A stretch of DNA of 26,669 bases from Clostridia bacterium (GCA_900765095.1 CAAFRB010000090.1:1-26669), one strand, 5' to 3'; numbered from the stretch's first letter, positions 1-7,431 are shown. Notes: a model not told the origin generated them from the letters alone. Program-made: numbers and translations.

Positions 1-1076
1 ACGGTAGTGCATTATTTACAAGAGGACAAACTCAAGTATTATCTGTAACAACGCTTGGAACAGTTGGTGATGAGCAAGAATTAGATGGACTAGATGAAGA
101 AGACTCTAAGAGATATATTCATCATTATAACTTCCCACCATATAGTGTTGGTGAAGCTAGACCTTCAAGAGGACCTGGAAGAAGAGAGATTGGACATGGT
201 GCACTCGCAGAAAGAGCATTAGCTCCTGTAATCCCTTCAGAGGCAGAATTTCCTTATACAATTAGAGTTGTTTCAGAAGTTTTATCTTCAAATGGCTCTA
301 CATCACAGGGAAGTATTTGTGGAAGTACATTATCACTTATGGCTGCAGGTGTTCCTATTAAAGAACCAGTAGCAGGTATTTCAACGGGTCTAGTAACTGA
401 TGATAATAATAGAGATAGATACATCATGCTTACAGATATTCAAGGCCTTGAAGACTTCTTTGGTGATATGGACTTTAAAGTAGCAGGAACAAAAAATGGT
501 ATAACAGCTATACAAGTAGACATTAAAATAGATGGATTGACGTATGATATAATTAAGGAAGCATTTGAAAGAACAAGAGTAGCTAGAATGTATATATTAA
601 ACGAAGTTATGCTAAAAGCTATTTCAAAACCAAGAACTGAGATTTCAAAATATGCTCCTAAGATTATTACAATGGAAATTGATCCAGACAAAATTAAAGA
701 TGTTATTGGAAGTGGCGGAAAAGTCATTAACAAAATTATTGCAGATACTGGTGTTAAGATAGACATAGAAGATGATGGCAGAGTGTTTATTGCTGGTCAA
801 GATTCTGAAATGGCTAATAGAGCAAAAGAAATTATTGAAGCAATTACAATGGATCTTGAAGTTGGAAAAACTTATATAGGCAAGGTAGTAAGAATTATGA
901 ACTTTGGAGCTTTTGTGGAGATAGCACCAGGAAAAGAAGGAATGATTCATATTTCAAAACTTGCTAAAGAAAGAGTTGAAAAAGTAGAGGACGTAGTTAA
1001 GATTGGTGATACTGTTGCTGTTAAGGTCATTGAAATTGATGATCAAGGTAGAGTAAATTTAATGCGTATTGTATAA
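1..1076 (+). CDS. pnp: Polyribonucleotide nucleotidyltransferase (PNPase), 5'-truncated by window edge
   Basis: The reading frame is open from base 3 and begins before the window, so the N-terminal RNase PH core is missing. What remains is the second RNase PH core, with GRREIGHG, the phosphate-binding STSQGSICGSTLSLMAAG segment and the acidic GDMDFKVAG motif that holds catalytic aspartates. A KH domain follows (MEIDPDKIKDVIGSGGK) and then an S1 domain (GKVVRIMNFGAFVEI to RVNLMRIV) ending at the stop. PNPase is the phosphorolytic 3'-5' exoribonuclease of mRNA turnover and acts as a trimer. An internal ATG at 339 gives a shorter frame, but the protein clearly continues upstream of it. The protein stops right after S1, with no extended C-terminal tail. 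The next gene begins 41 bases later on the same strand and may be co-transcribed. The assignment is secure. Confidence 0.97.
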   Translation, partial: GSALFTRGQTQVLSVTTLGTVGDEQELDGLDEEDSKRYIHHYNFPPYSVGEARPSRGPGRREIGHGALAERALAPVIPSEAEFPYTIRVVSEVLSSNGSTSQGSICGSTLSLMAAGVPIKEPVAGISTGLVTDDNNRDRYIMLTDIQGLEDFFGDMDFKVAGTKNGITAIQVDIKIDGLTYDIIKEAFERTRVARMYILNEVMLKAISKPRTEISKYAPKIITMEIDPDKIKDVIGSGGKVINKIIADTGVKIDIEDDGRVFIAGQDSEMANRAKEIIEAITMDLEVGKTYIGKVVRIMNFGAFVEIAPGKEGMIHISKLAKERVEKVEDVVKIGDTVAVKVIEIDDQGRVNLMRIV

Positions 1077-1117
1077 TTATTAATAACAAAAGAGGTATGT
1101 AAGGCAGGTGCTTAAAA

Positions 1118-1960
1118 ATGGAAAATGATATTAGAATTGTTGCCTTTATTGGTCCAAGCGGAACTGGTAAAAGTCATAGAGCACAGATGGTGGCTAAAAG
1201 TAAAAACATCAGTTATATAATTGATGATGCAATTTTAATTCATGACAATAGAGTTGTTGCTGGTACATCTGCAAAAAGAGCTAATACAAAGATAGAATCT
1301 GTCAAAAGAGCTTTGTTTTCATTCGATGGGCAAGCCGAGGAAATGAAAGAAGCTATAAAGGAAAAGAAACCAGATGCAATATTGATACTTGGAACGTCAG
1401 ACGATATGGTAGATAAGATTGTAAAAAATCTCGAATTACCACCTGTATCTGAAAGAGTGTATATTCAAGATGTTTCATCGCCTCAAGAGATGGAACTAGC
1501 TAGGAGTATAAGAATGTCTGAAGGAAAACACGTAATTCCAGTGCCAACTTTTGAAATAAAAAAAGATTTTTCTGGATATTTATTGGATCCATTGCAAATA
1601 TTTAAATGGAAAGGCAGGGGAACAACACCTTACATGACAGAAAAATCAATAATTAGACCAACTTTTAGTTACTTGGGCAAGTATATAATTTCTGATAATG
1701 TCTTGAGATCTATTGTAGAATATGCAAGCAAAGACATTGAAGGAATATATAAGATTCAAAAAACTAAAATTGAAAACTACCCAGATGGGCTTATAGTATA
1801 TATTGAAGTCGTCCTAGAGTATGGACATAATTTGCCAGACGTTATGAAATTGCTTAAAGAAAAAGCAAAAAAAGATATTGATAGACTTACAGCTATGAAT
1901 GTCTTGGATATTCAAATAACTGCTAAAGGATTGCATATTTCTGGGGAAAGCGATGATTAG
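1118..1960 (+). CDS. P-loop ATP-binding protein with C-terminal Asp23/Gls24-like domain
   Basis: This is a 280-residue protein. The N-terminal part starts with a clear Walker A motif, GPSGTGKS, at residues 12-19, followed by an acidic segment (YIIDDAILI) and a second nucleotide-fold strand (DAILILGTSDD, about 86-96). Residues about 186-275 (GKYIISDNVLRSIVEYASKDIEGI and onward) have the pattern of the Asp23/Gls24 envelope-stress family. The start is supported by AGGTG eight bases upstream of the ATG. It follows pnp closely and is closed by the terminator at 1979. No substrate or partner can be read from the sequence. The P-loop is certain; the Asp23-like domain is a pattern judgement; the function is unknown. 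There is no signal peptide or transmembrane segment, so it should be cytoplasmic or peripheral. Confidence 0.75.
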   Translation: MENDIRIVAFIGPSGTGKSHRAQMVAKSKNISYIIDDAILIHDNRVVAGTSAKRANTKIESVKRALFSFDGQAEEMKEAIKEKKPDAILILGTSDDMVDKIVKNLELPPVSERVYIQDVSSPQEMELARSIRMSEGKHVIPVPTFEIKKDFSGYLLDPLQIFKWKGRGTTPYMTEKSIIRPTFSYLGKYIISDNVLRSIVEYASKDIEGIYKIQKTKIENYPDGLIVYIEVVLEYGHNLPDVMKLLKEKAKKDIDRLTAMNVLDIQITAKGLHISGESDD

Positions 1961-1978
1961 ATAATTAAATATTAGATG

Positions 1979-2005
1979 AAAAGGGCTTATTACAGCCCTT
2001 TTTTT
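1979..2005 (+). terminator. Rho-independent terminator after the pnp/Asp23-like gene pair
   Basis: AAAAGGGCT and AGCCCTTTT form a 9-bp stem around a six-base TATTAC loop and run into a T tract ending at 2005. It lies 19 bases after the stop codon at 1960 and separates the pnp transcription unit from the long leader that follows. Confidence 0.9.
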
Positions 2006-2106
2006 ACATATAATTTACAAATTATTAAAAACATTTTTACAGGTTCGTTATATTATATACACGGATTAGTAATTAGGTACTTTGTTTGTTAAAGTGTGTT
2101 GAATAA

Positions 2107-2112
2107 TATAAT
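2107..2112 (+). promoter_or_regulatory. Possible -10 box for the two-component operon leader
   Basis: A perfect TATAAT lies between the terminator and the response regulator. The best upstream hexamers are TTGTTA (15-base spacer) and TTGTTT (19-base spacer), neither ideal, so this is only a candidate. If used, it would give a leader of about 220 bases before the response regulator start. Confidence 0.35.
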
Positions 2113-2118
2113 TTTAAC

Positions 2119-2335
2119 TGCTCTATAAATTATATTAGAAAACGCATTTGCATTGTACGTGTTTCTTTCTAATTTCGCACGTTAGAAGTATAAAACATGT
2201 ATAAAGTAGACATGGTATTAGTTATTATCTTTAAGCGTCTTCTTTTTGATGGGGGAAGATAGCATTTAGAATGCACGGCCGTGGGGTGTTTTAACACCCC
2301 ACGCGGCAGGCATTTAATGTAACAAAATGTTATAT
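2119..2335 (+). ncRNA. Candidate structured 5' leader RNA of the two-component operon, class not recognised
   Basis: This is the main part of a 380-base gene-free stretch. ATTAGAAA (2134-2141) pairs with TTTCTAAT (2166-2173), while TTCTAA at 2167-2172 can instead pair with TTAGAA at 2182-2187, so the two hairpins exclude each other. Downstream are a small hairpin GCATT/AATGC (2262-2274) and a very strong GC-rich one, CGTGGGGTGTT against AACACCCCACG (2280-2303), flanked by GCC/GGC. There is no T tract after it, so it is not an ordinary terminator. A further TAACA/TGTTA stem lies just before the weak AGGAT ribosome binding site. I compared it by eye with c-di-GMP, ZTP, fluoride, purine, THF and T-box consensus patterns and saw no match. 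Confidence 0.4.
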
Positions 2336-2340
2336 AGGAT

Positions 2341-3045
2341 GTGGTTGATATTAAGAAAATATTGGTAGTTGATGATGATAAAAATATATGTGAATTATTA
2401 AAACTATATTTGAAAAAGGAAGGGTTTGAAGTTGTATTTGCCTATGACGGCAGTGAGGCTGTCAGCAAGGCAAAAGATGAAAATCCTAATTTAATAATAT
2501 TAGATGTTATGATGCCTATTATAAATGGTTGGGAAGCTTGCAAACTAATTAGGCAGTTCACGGAGGTACCAATAATTATGCTTACTGCTCTTGATACGAC
2601 TGAAAATAAAGTACAAGGGCTTAACATAGGTGCGGATGATTACATAGTTAAACCTTTTGAACCAGTTGAAGTCGTTGCAAGAGTTAACGCGCTTCTTAGA
2701 AGAGCTGAAAAGCCTAATACCACAGAAAATCAGTTAGAAGAATCAGAAATTTCTGTAGACAATATATCAGTTAACATGGAAAAATATGAAGTAAAACTTG
2801 ATGGAAAATTAGTTACAGATTTGAAACCAAAAGAAATACAGCTTTTATATTTCTTTTTGTCAAATAAGAATCAAGTTTTTTCGAGAGAACAACTATTGGA
2901 TAAAGTATGGGGATATGAATACTTTGGTGGAACTAGAACAGTAGATGTTCATATAAAAAGCATTAGAGAAAAACTAAACAGTCCAAAAAACAAATGGGAA
3001 ATTAAAACAATATGGAACGTGGGATATAAATTTGAAGTAAAATAG
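2341..3045 (+). CDS. OmpR/PhoB-family response regulator
   Basis: This 234-residue DNA-binding response regulator starts with GTG. The receiver domain (residues 5-118) has the acidic pocket D11-D12-D13, the phosphoacceptor D55 in ILDVMMP, the switch threonine T82 and the conserved K104 in VKPF. The C-terminal winged-helix domain (about 135-234) has the usual motifs LKPKEIQLLYFF, FSREQLLDKVWGY, RTVDVHIKSIREKL and IKTIWNVGYKF. Its partner kinase starts nine bases after the stop. The ribosome binding site is weak (AGGAT close to the GTG), and the long structured leader may control translation. The DNA target and signal cannot be deduced; no specific Phr/Vic/Pho name is justified. Confidence 0.93.
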   Translation: MVDIKKILVVDDDKNICELLKLYLKKEGFEVVFAYDGSEAVSKAKDENPNLIILDVMMPIINGWEACKLIRQFTEVPIIMLTALDTTENKVQGLNIGADDYIVKPFEPVEVVARVNALLRRAEKPNTTENQLEESEISVDNISVNMEKYEVKLDGKLVTDLKPKEIQLLYFFLSNKNQVFSREQLLDKVWGYEYFGGTRTVDVHIKSIREKLNSPKNKWEIKTIWNVGYKFEVK

Positions 3046-3054
3046 GGAGATTAT

Positions 3055-4449
3055 ATGTTTAAAGGTATATATTCTAGATTGGTTGCTACATATCTAACAC
3101 TGTTTTTAGCGGTTGTTATAATTATTTCTTTTTTTAGTACATCACTTTTTTATAAAGAGTTTACTAATCAAATCGAAGATAATTTGCTAAATGCAGGTAT
3201 AAAAACTAATAGTTTAATGGAACGTTATTATAATAATGAAATCACTAAATCAGAGCTTACAGCTTGGATTGACGCTATGGGATATATATCCAATATTAGG
3301 ATATATATATTAAATCCAGATGCTACTGTATTGCAACAAGTATCAGATAATGATGTATTAAATGTAAACGACCAGTTAAGACAAGATATGAAAAGTGCTA
3401 TGGATGGAACAGAAGTTATAAGAATGACGTCTGTATCATTAGAACCGAATTCAGAAGAAGTTGTATATGCCGCATTGCCATTAAAATATAATGATAAAAT
3501 TAGTGGCGTAATAATGGTATTTTCTCCATTTACAGAAGTAAATAAATTATTAAAAGAAGCAATACTTACAATTATAACAGTAGTAATAATTGTTGTCATG
3601 ATTGGCACTCTTGCGATACTAAGAGTTTCAATAAATATTTCTGATCCTATTAAAGAAATTAGCGATTACGCTAAACAAATAGGTAAAGGTCAAAATGTAC
3701 CTGATATTGAAATTGAAACAGGCGACGAGATTCAAATGCTTGCGGATTCTTTCAATGAAATGAAAAAAGAAATTTTAGCAACTGAACAGATGAGAAAAGA
3801 GATTGTTGCTAATGTTTCTCACGAACTTAGAACACCACTTACTTCTATTATAGGTTTTATAAAAGGAATATTAGATGGTGTTATACCAAAAGAAGAAGAA
3901 GACAAATATTTGTCAATTGCTTATGAAGAAGCAAATAGATTAAAGGAATTAACGAAAGATATAGTTGATGTTGCTAAACTTGAGTCGGGCAACATGAAAC
4001 TTAATAAAGAAAACTTTATATTAAATGATCTAGTTCATGATGTTTATATTGAATTAGAGGATATGGTTAAGGAAAAAAATCTTGATTTTATTTTAGAAGA
4101 AAGAGATAAAGACATTTTGATAAATGCTGATAAGGCTAGAATAAGACAAGTTCTAATAAATATATTAAACAATTCTGTAAAGTTCACTGATAAAGGAAGT
4201 ATAACATTAGCTATAGAAAAGGCAAATGGAAAAGCAAAAATTACAGTGAAAGATACAGGTATTGGAATTCAGAAAGATAAGATAGCTTATCTTTTCAACA
4301 AATTTTATACTGCTAATGATTATGGCAGTGCTACTTCTGGTGCAGGCTTAGGACTTAATATTGTAAAAACTATTATTGATATGCACAAAGGCGAAGTAAA
4401 CATCGAAAGTGAAGTAAATAAAGGTACGACTGTAATAGTAGTGCTATAA
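3055..4449 (+). CDS. Membrane sensor histidine kinase, cognate partner of the upstream regulator
   Basis: This is a 464-residue kinase. Transmembrane segments at about residues 10-32 and 168-190 bracket an extracytoplasmic sensor region of about 135 residues. A HAMP linker follows (about 188-242, ISDPIKEISDYAKQIGKG), then the dimerisation domain with phosphoacceptor H256 in NVSHELRTPLTSIIGF. The HATPase domain has the N box (LINILNNSVKF, about 368-378), G1 DTGIG (400-404), F box LFNKFY and G2 GAGLGL (430-435). All catalytic motifs are intact. GGGAGA provides a ribosome binding site. The sensor domain has the mixed alpha/beta look of Cache/PAS-like extracellular domains but gives no ligand. 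It is co-transcribed with the regulator and probably with the two envelope proteins downstream. Confidence 0.93.
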   Translation: MFKGIYSRLVATYLTLFLAVVIIISFFSTSLFYKEFTNQIEDNLLNAGIKTNSLMERYYNNEITKSELTAWIDAMGYISNIRIYILNPDATVLQQVSDNDVLNVNDQLRQDMKSAMDGTEVIRMTSVSLEPNSEEVVYAALPLKYNDKISGVIMVFSPFTEVNKLLKEAILTIITVVIIVVMIGTLAILRVSINISDPIKEISDYAKQIGKGQNVPDIEIETGDEIQMLADSFNEMKKEILATEQMRKEIVANVSHELRTPLTSIIGFIKGILDGVIPKEEEDKYLSIAYEEANRLKELTKDIVDVAKLESGNMKLNKENFILNDLVHDVYIELEDMVKEKNLDFILEERDKDILINADKARIRQVLINILNNSVKFTDKGSITLAIEKANGKAKITVKDTGIGIQKDKIAYLFNKFYTANDYGSATSGAGLGLNIVKTIIDMHKGEVNIESEVNKGTTVIVVL

Positions 4450-4491
4450 GAAAATTAAAGAGCAGAATATAATTCTTGGAGGTGAATTTTG

Positions 4492-5022
4492 ATGAGCAAA
4501 AAATTTAATATTATTTCATTTGTATTAATTGTTATTTTGATTATTATTTTAATAATGGTAATGTTTAATTATTTCACACGTGAGAACGTTGTCAATATTG
4601 TTGATCGAAATTCATATAATGGTGATATGAATATAAATCATATTATTCCAAGTGGAAATAATGATACAGATGTACCTAAAGATAATTTTACTAATGTAAG
4701 TGGTGAATGTATAATAAATATTGATGAATCGGGCGACATTTATTTAGAATCTGGGGATATAAAATTAGAATCTGGTGACGCTAATTTAGAATCAGGCGAT
4801 AATTCGGGCGATGTAAAGCAAGTTACAATACCAACGCAAATAGCTAATAACGGTTCAACATCGGTAATTATAAGTTCAAATGACGAGATTTCTAATAAAG
4901 AGAAGAAACAGGTTTTAAAGGAATTAGACCAAACGCTTATGGAACTTTTAGATGTTGTTGATAAAGTTCAAACAGTTGATGAGTCCCGCTTAACAAACGA
5001 AGAAAGCGAGGGACAGAAATGA
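4492..5022 (+). CDS. Membrane-anchored protein with LESGD tandem repeat, unknown function
   Basis: A 176-residue protein that I do not recognise. The ATG at 4492 is preferred over the in-frame TTG at 4489 because GGAGG lies nine bases before it. Residues about 8-26 form one very hydrophobic helix (uncleaved anchor or signal), followed by an extracytoplasmic, low-complexity tail. Residues about 79-107 repeat ESGDIYL, ESGDIKL, ESGDANL and ESGDNSGD, encoded by exact 21-base units. The C-terminal 40 residues look helical and charged (EKKQVLKELDQTLMELLDVVDKV). The gene lies 42 bases after the histidine kinase and overlaps the next gene by four bases (ATGA), so it is probably translated in an operon with the exported coiled-coil protein. 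A role in signal input to the kinase, or as a target of the regulon, is only inference. Confidence 0.7.
   Translation: MSKKFNIISFVLIVILIIILIMVMFNYFTRENVVNIVDRNSYNGDMNINHIIPSGNNDTDVPKDNFTNVSGECIINIDESGDIYLESGDIKLESGDANLESGDNSGDVKQVTIPTQIANNGSTSVIISSNDEISNKEKKQVLKELDQTLMELLDVVDKVQTVDESRLTNEESEGQK
4726..4804 (+). repeat. 21-bp in-frame coding tandem repeat (about 3.7 units)
   Basis: Units begin with GAATC at 4726, 4747, 4768 and 4789, exactly 21 bases apart; the last unit is partial. Each full unit encodes the seven residues ESGD plus a variable triplet ending in leucine. Third positions differ between units (GGC, GGG, GGT), so the array is not freshly duplicated. Confidence 0.85.
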
Positions 5023-5507
5023 AAAAAGTAATATTTTTATCTATGCTAATGATATTTACTTTAAGTTTGCCAGTCTGTGCTTCTGAAACTACTAAGATTC
5101 CAGAAATGAGCATGGAAGAATATGCAAACATGATTAATTCAAAGCAAGCTAAAGTAGAGATTATTAAGAAAAATAATCGAGAGGTAACTGCTCTTAAAGA
5201 AGAATTAAGAGCAAAAATATTGGAAGCAGCTAATAAGGTTAATAATCTAAAGATAAATGTTTCAAACAATTCTGTTGATATACCAGACGAAACAATAAGA
5301 GAACTAAAGAATCTATTAGAATTTTTACAAGAGGCAAAGACAACTCTTGAATCAGATGTGCAGAAAATATCTGATGAGATAGAAAAAATTTTGGATTTAA
5401 TTTCGACAAAAGGAATGCAATTAGACCAATACGACTTGCTTATAGAAAAGCAAAATACGATAATAGTTAAGATGAAAGAAATATTATCAATGGTTAATAA
5501 AATATAG
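5019..5507 (+). CDS. Exported coiled-coil protein, unknown function
   Basis: This 162-residue protein begins with a typical Sec signal peptide (MKKVIFLSMLMIFTLSLPVCA, cleavage probably after the A of VCA). The cysteine in LPVCASE is not a convincing lipobox, so lipoprotein status is doubtful. The mature part is almost entirely heptad-rich helix (residues about 45-160) with many K, E, I and L residues, suggesting a coiled coil in the envelope space. The start codon overlaps the previous stop (ATGA) and a GAGGGA sequence lies upstream, indicating translational coupling with the LESGD protein. A terminator 26 bases after the stop closes the operon. I cannot assign a family; it resembles small exported helical proteins found next to clostridial two-component systems. 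Confidence 0.7.
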   Translation: MKKVIFLSMLMIFTLSLPVCASETTKIPEMSMEEYANMINSKQAKVEIIKKNNREVTALKEELRAKILEAANKVNNLKINVSNNSVDIPDETIRELKNLLEFLQEAKTTLESDVQKISDEIEKILDLISTKGMQLDQYDLLIEKQNTIIVKMKEILSMVNKI

Positions 5508-5528
5508 CAATGAATTATTAATAGTGAA

Positions 5529-5855
5529 GTGGTAAACAATAGAATCTGGGTGAGTCTATTGTTTATTTTTTTTAAATCAAGTAAATTAAAAAAGTTGGAA
5601 AAAAGAACAGATGATATATTAAAAGTATTAGAAAGCGATGAAGTAAACAAATTTATGGATGTTTTTTCAGATCCAAGAAAATTATTTTGGAAGTCTTTTC
5701 TGCTTGGAATAGCTAAAGGTGTTGGAATGGCGTTTGGTTTTTCTATAATTGGTGCTTTTATAATATATATATTAAAGGAATTAGTAGTATTTAACATACC
5801 TGTAATCAGCGAAATATTGTCGGATATAATAAAAATGACAGAAGAAAGATTGTAA
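5529..5855 (+). CDS. DUF5665-like small membrane protein, start uncertain
   Basis: Up to 108 residues. The core LEKRTDDILKVLESDEVNKFMDVFSDPRKLFWKSFLLGIAKGVGMAFGFSIIGAFIIYILKEL matches my memory of the DUF5665 pattern: a short coiled region, a P-R-[KR]-L-[FW] motif and one glycine-rich transmembrane helix (about 57-82). The function is unknown. The longest frame starts at GTG 5529, but there is no good ribosome binding site, and the first 15 codons coincide with a terminator hairpin and T tract. By comparison with the usual N-terminus (MSLFF-like), GTG at 5550 (MSLLFIFFKSSK) is an alternative start. The stop codon is part of the -35 box of the next promoter. Expression would have to come from terminator read-through or an unseen promoter. 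Confidence 0.65.
   Translation: MVNNRIWVSLLFIFFKSSKLKKLEKRTDDILKVLESDEVNKFMDVFSDPRKLFWKSFLLGIAKGVGMAFGFSIIGAFIIYILKELVVFNIPVISEILSDIIKMTEERL
5534..5573 (+). terminator. Terminator of the two-component/envelope operon, embedded in the next reading frame
   Basis: AAACAATAGA (5534-5543) and TCTATTGTTT (5555-5564) form a perfect 10-bp stem with an 11-base loop, followed by A and eight Ts (5566-5573). It lies 26 bases after the stop at 5507. The same bases are codons 2 to 15 of the longest form of the DUF5665 frame. Confidence 0.8.
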
Positions 5856-5878
5856 AAATCAACATATTGAAGTATAAT
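5850..5878 (+). promoter_or_regulatory. Sigma-A-type promoter for the acetyltransferase-ftsY-rimO-pgsA unit
   Basis: TTGTAA (5850-5855) and TATAAT (5873-5878) are separated by exactly 17 bases. The -35 box contains the stop codon of the preceding gene. Transcription would start near 5885, a few bases before the ribosome binding site of the acetyltransferase. Confidence 0.7.
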
Positions 5879-5894
5879 AAACGTGGTGATTGAA

Positions 5895-6449
5895 ATGAAA
5901 AACTTAGTAAAAGATATTTTGTCTTTTTTCGTGTTTCTTAAGTACAAAAATGTGTGGAATATAAAAGACAAACTTGTAAAGACTGGGAAAGAGAGTGGAT
6001 TGCTCGCAACTGTTTATGACCACTACATTCACAAAGAAGGTGGCTATGTTGGTATACGTGCTAAATTTGGTAACAGACCATATATGCCCCATGGATTTAT
6101 GGGCGTCTTTATATCAGACATGACTGAAATCGGAAAGAATGCTGTCATATACCAACAAGTTACTATTGGAGCAGATAGATTGATTGATAGTAATAATCAA
6201 GGAAATCCAAAGATTGGTGATAATGTATACATAGGTGCAGGAGCGAAAATAATAGGAAATGTTACTATTGGCAATAATTGCAGAATTGGTGCAAATGCTG
6301 TAGTATACATGGATATGCCGGACAATTCAGTTGCAGTTTCATCTCCAACAAGAATAATACAAAAAGAAAACTTAGACAACAGGTTTATAGTGGCAAATAA
6401 AGATGGATCATTAAGAGTTTATGAAGATGGTGCTTTCCATAAATTGTGA
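5895..6449 (+). CDS. Hexapeptide-repeat O-acetyltransferase, serine acetyltransferase (CysE)-like
   Basis: A 184-residue protein with a left-handed beta-helix C-terminal half: isoleucine/valine-spaced hexapeptides such as VFISDMTEIGKNAVIYQQVTIGA, PKIGDNVYIGAGAKIIGNVTIGNNCRIGANAVV and the end cap DMPDNSVAVSSPTRII. This is the serine acetyltransferase layout, in which acetyl-CoA and an acceptor hydroxyl bind between trimer subunits. It is short compared with CysE (lacking much of the N-terminal helical domain) and has an extra 30-residue tail, so the acceptor may be a sugar or another small molecule. ATG 5895 is preferred to GTG 5883 because GGTGA lies just upstream. No cysteine biosynthesis genes are nearby. 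The next real start (ftsY, 6512) lies 62 bases on. Confidence 0.75.
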   Translation: MKNLVKDILSFFVFLKYKNVWNIKDKLVKTGKESGLLATVYDHYIHKEGGYVGIRAKFGNRPYMPHGFMGVFISDMTEIGKNAVIYQQVTIGADRLIDSNNQGNPKIGDNVYIGAGAKIIGNVTIGNNCRIGANAVVYMDMPDNSVAVSSPTRIIQKENLDNRFIVANKDGSLRVYEDGAFHKL

Positions 6450-6511
6450 TAATTGTGGACTTATTTGTCTATTTTAAAATTGTATATAGGATTAGAAAGG
6501 AAGAAAAGAAT

Positions 6512-7420
6512 ATGTCATTTTTTGATAAACTAAAAGAAGGACTAGCAAAAACAAAAGCTTCATTTACAGAGAAAGTAAACAATGTATTCAAAAACTTTAG
6601 AAAAGTAGATGAGGAATTATTAGAAGAATTGGAAGAAGCTTTAATATTATCAGATGTTGGCTTTGAAACATCAACAAAGATAATAAAACAGCTTAGAGAT
6701 AAAATTAAAACAAACAAGATTGAAGATTCAGAAGAAGTAAAAAAGGAACTTTGCAATATAATTTCTGACATACTTTCTAAAAACGATAACTCTTTGAAGC
6801 TAAATACAAAACCATCTGTAATTTTAGTTGTTGGCGTTAATGGTGCAGGAAAGACAACATCTATAGGAAAGATGGCAGCTTCGTTTAAAGAGCAAGGCAA
6901 GAAAGTATTAGTCGCAGCGGCAGATACATTCAGGGCAGCAGCAATAGAACAATTAGAGGTTTGGACTGAGCGCGCTGGCGTTGAAATGCTAAAAAGGCCA
7001 GAAGGATCAGATCCAGCATCTGTTGCATTTGATGCTTCTAAAAAGGCTAAAGAAGAAGGCTATGATATAGTTATCATAGATACTGCAGGTAGATTGCATA
7101 CTAAGAAAAATCTGATGGACGAACTTGGAAAGATTAACCGTACAATCTTAAAAGAAATTCCAGATGCAGACATTGAAACATTAATAGTATTAGATGGAAC
7201 ATCTGGACAGAATGCGGTTATTCAAGCAAAAGAGTTTGCAGAAGTTACTAATATAACAGGTATAGTATTGACTAAACTTGATGGTACAGCTAAAGGTGGA
7301 GTTGTAATAGGTATCTGTTCAGAACTTAATATTCCTGTAAAATTTATCGGAGTAGGAGAAGGAATAAACGACTTGCAAAAATTTGATTCTAAAGAATTTG
7401 CAAGAGCATTATTAGGATAA
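6512..7420 (+). CDS. ftsY: Signal recognition particle receptor FtsY
   Basis: A 302-residue SRP GTPase that docks ribosome-nascent chain-SRP complexes at the membrane. The helical N domain (about 1-95) contains LEELEEALILSDVGFET. The NG GTPase domain follows with G1 GVNGAGKTT (108-116), ADTFRAAAIEQL (about 138-148), G3 DTAGR (190-194), G4 TKLDG (254-258) and the closing GVGEGINDLQKF. It lacks the long acidic A domain of E. coli FtsY, as is common in Firmicutes. The frame is open from 6446, but the start is placed at ATG 6512 because it begins with the typical MSFFDKLKEGL and has AGGAAG upstream. Eleven bases separate it from rimO. Confidence 0.97.
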   Translation: MSFFDKLKEGLAKTKASFTEKVNNVFKNFRKVDEELLEELEEALILSDVGFETSTKIIKQLRDKIKTNKIEDSEEVKKELCNIISDILSKNDNSLKLNTKPSVILVVGVNGAGKTTSIGKMAASFKEQGKKVLVAAADTFRAAAIEQLEVWTERAGVEMLKRPEGSDPASVAFDASKKAKEEGYDIVIIDTAGRLHTKKNLMDELGKINRTILKEIPDADIETLIVLDGTSGQNAVIQAKEFAEVTNITGIVLTKLDGTAKGGVVIGICSELNIPVKFIGVGEGINDLQKFDSKEFARALLG

Positions 7421-7431
7421 GGGGAAAGAAT

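Noticed and set aside
2212..2262. A 16-residue hydrophobic open frame (MVLVIIFKRLLFDGGR) in the leader, possible leader peptide or type I toxin
   Set aside because: There is no ribosome binding site before the ATG, and short frames are expected by chance in AT-rich DNA.
2230..2310. Known riboswitch class in the two-component leader
   Set aside because: I could not match the conserved core of any class I remember, so it is reported only as an unclassified structured leader.
4726..4804. Regularly spaced repeat as a CRISPR array
   Set aside because: The unit is 21 bases with no separate spacers, lies in frame inside a gene and varies at third positions.
4937..5971. A long (344-codon) open frame on the minus strand across three plus-strand genes
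   Set aside because: It is rich in F, I, S and N with no recognisable domain, and lies opposite genes with good starts, a signal peptide and a terminator. Purine-biased AT-rich coding strands often leave the opposite strand open.
6446..6511. N-terminal extension of ftsY from the longest open frame
   Set aside because: The extension has no ribosome binding site and overlaps the previous stop; the ATG at 6512 has a good site and the usual N-terminus.
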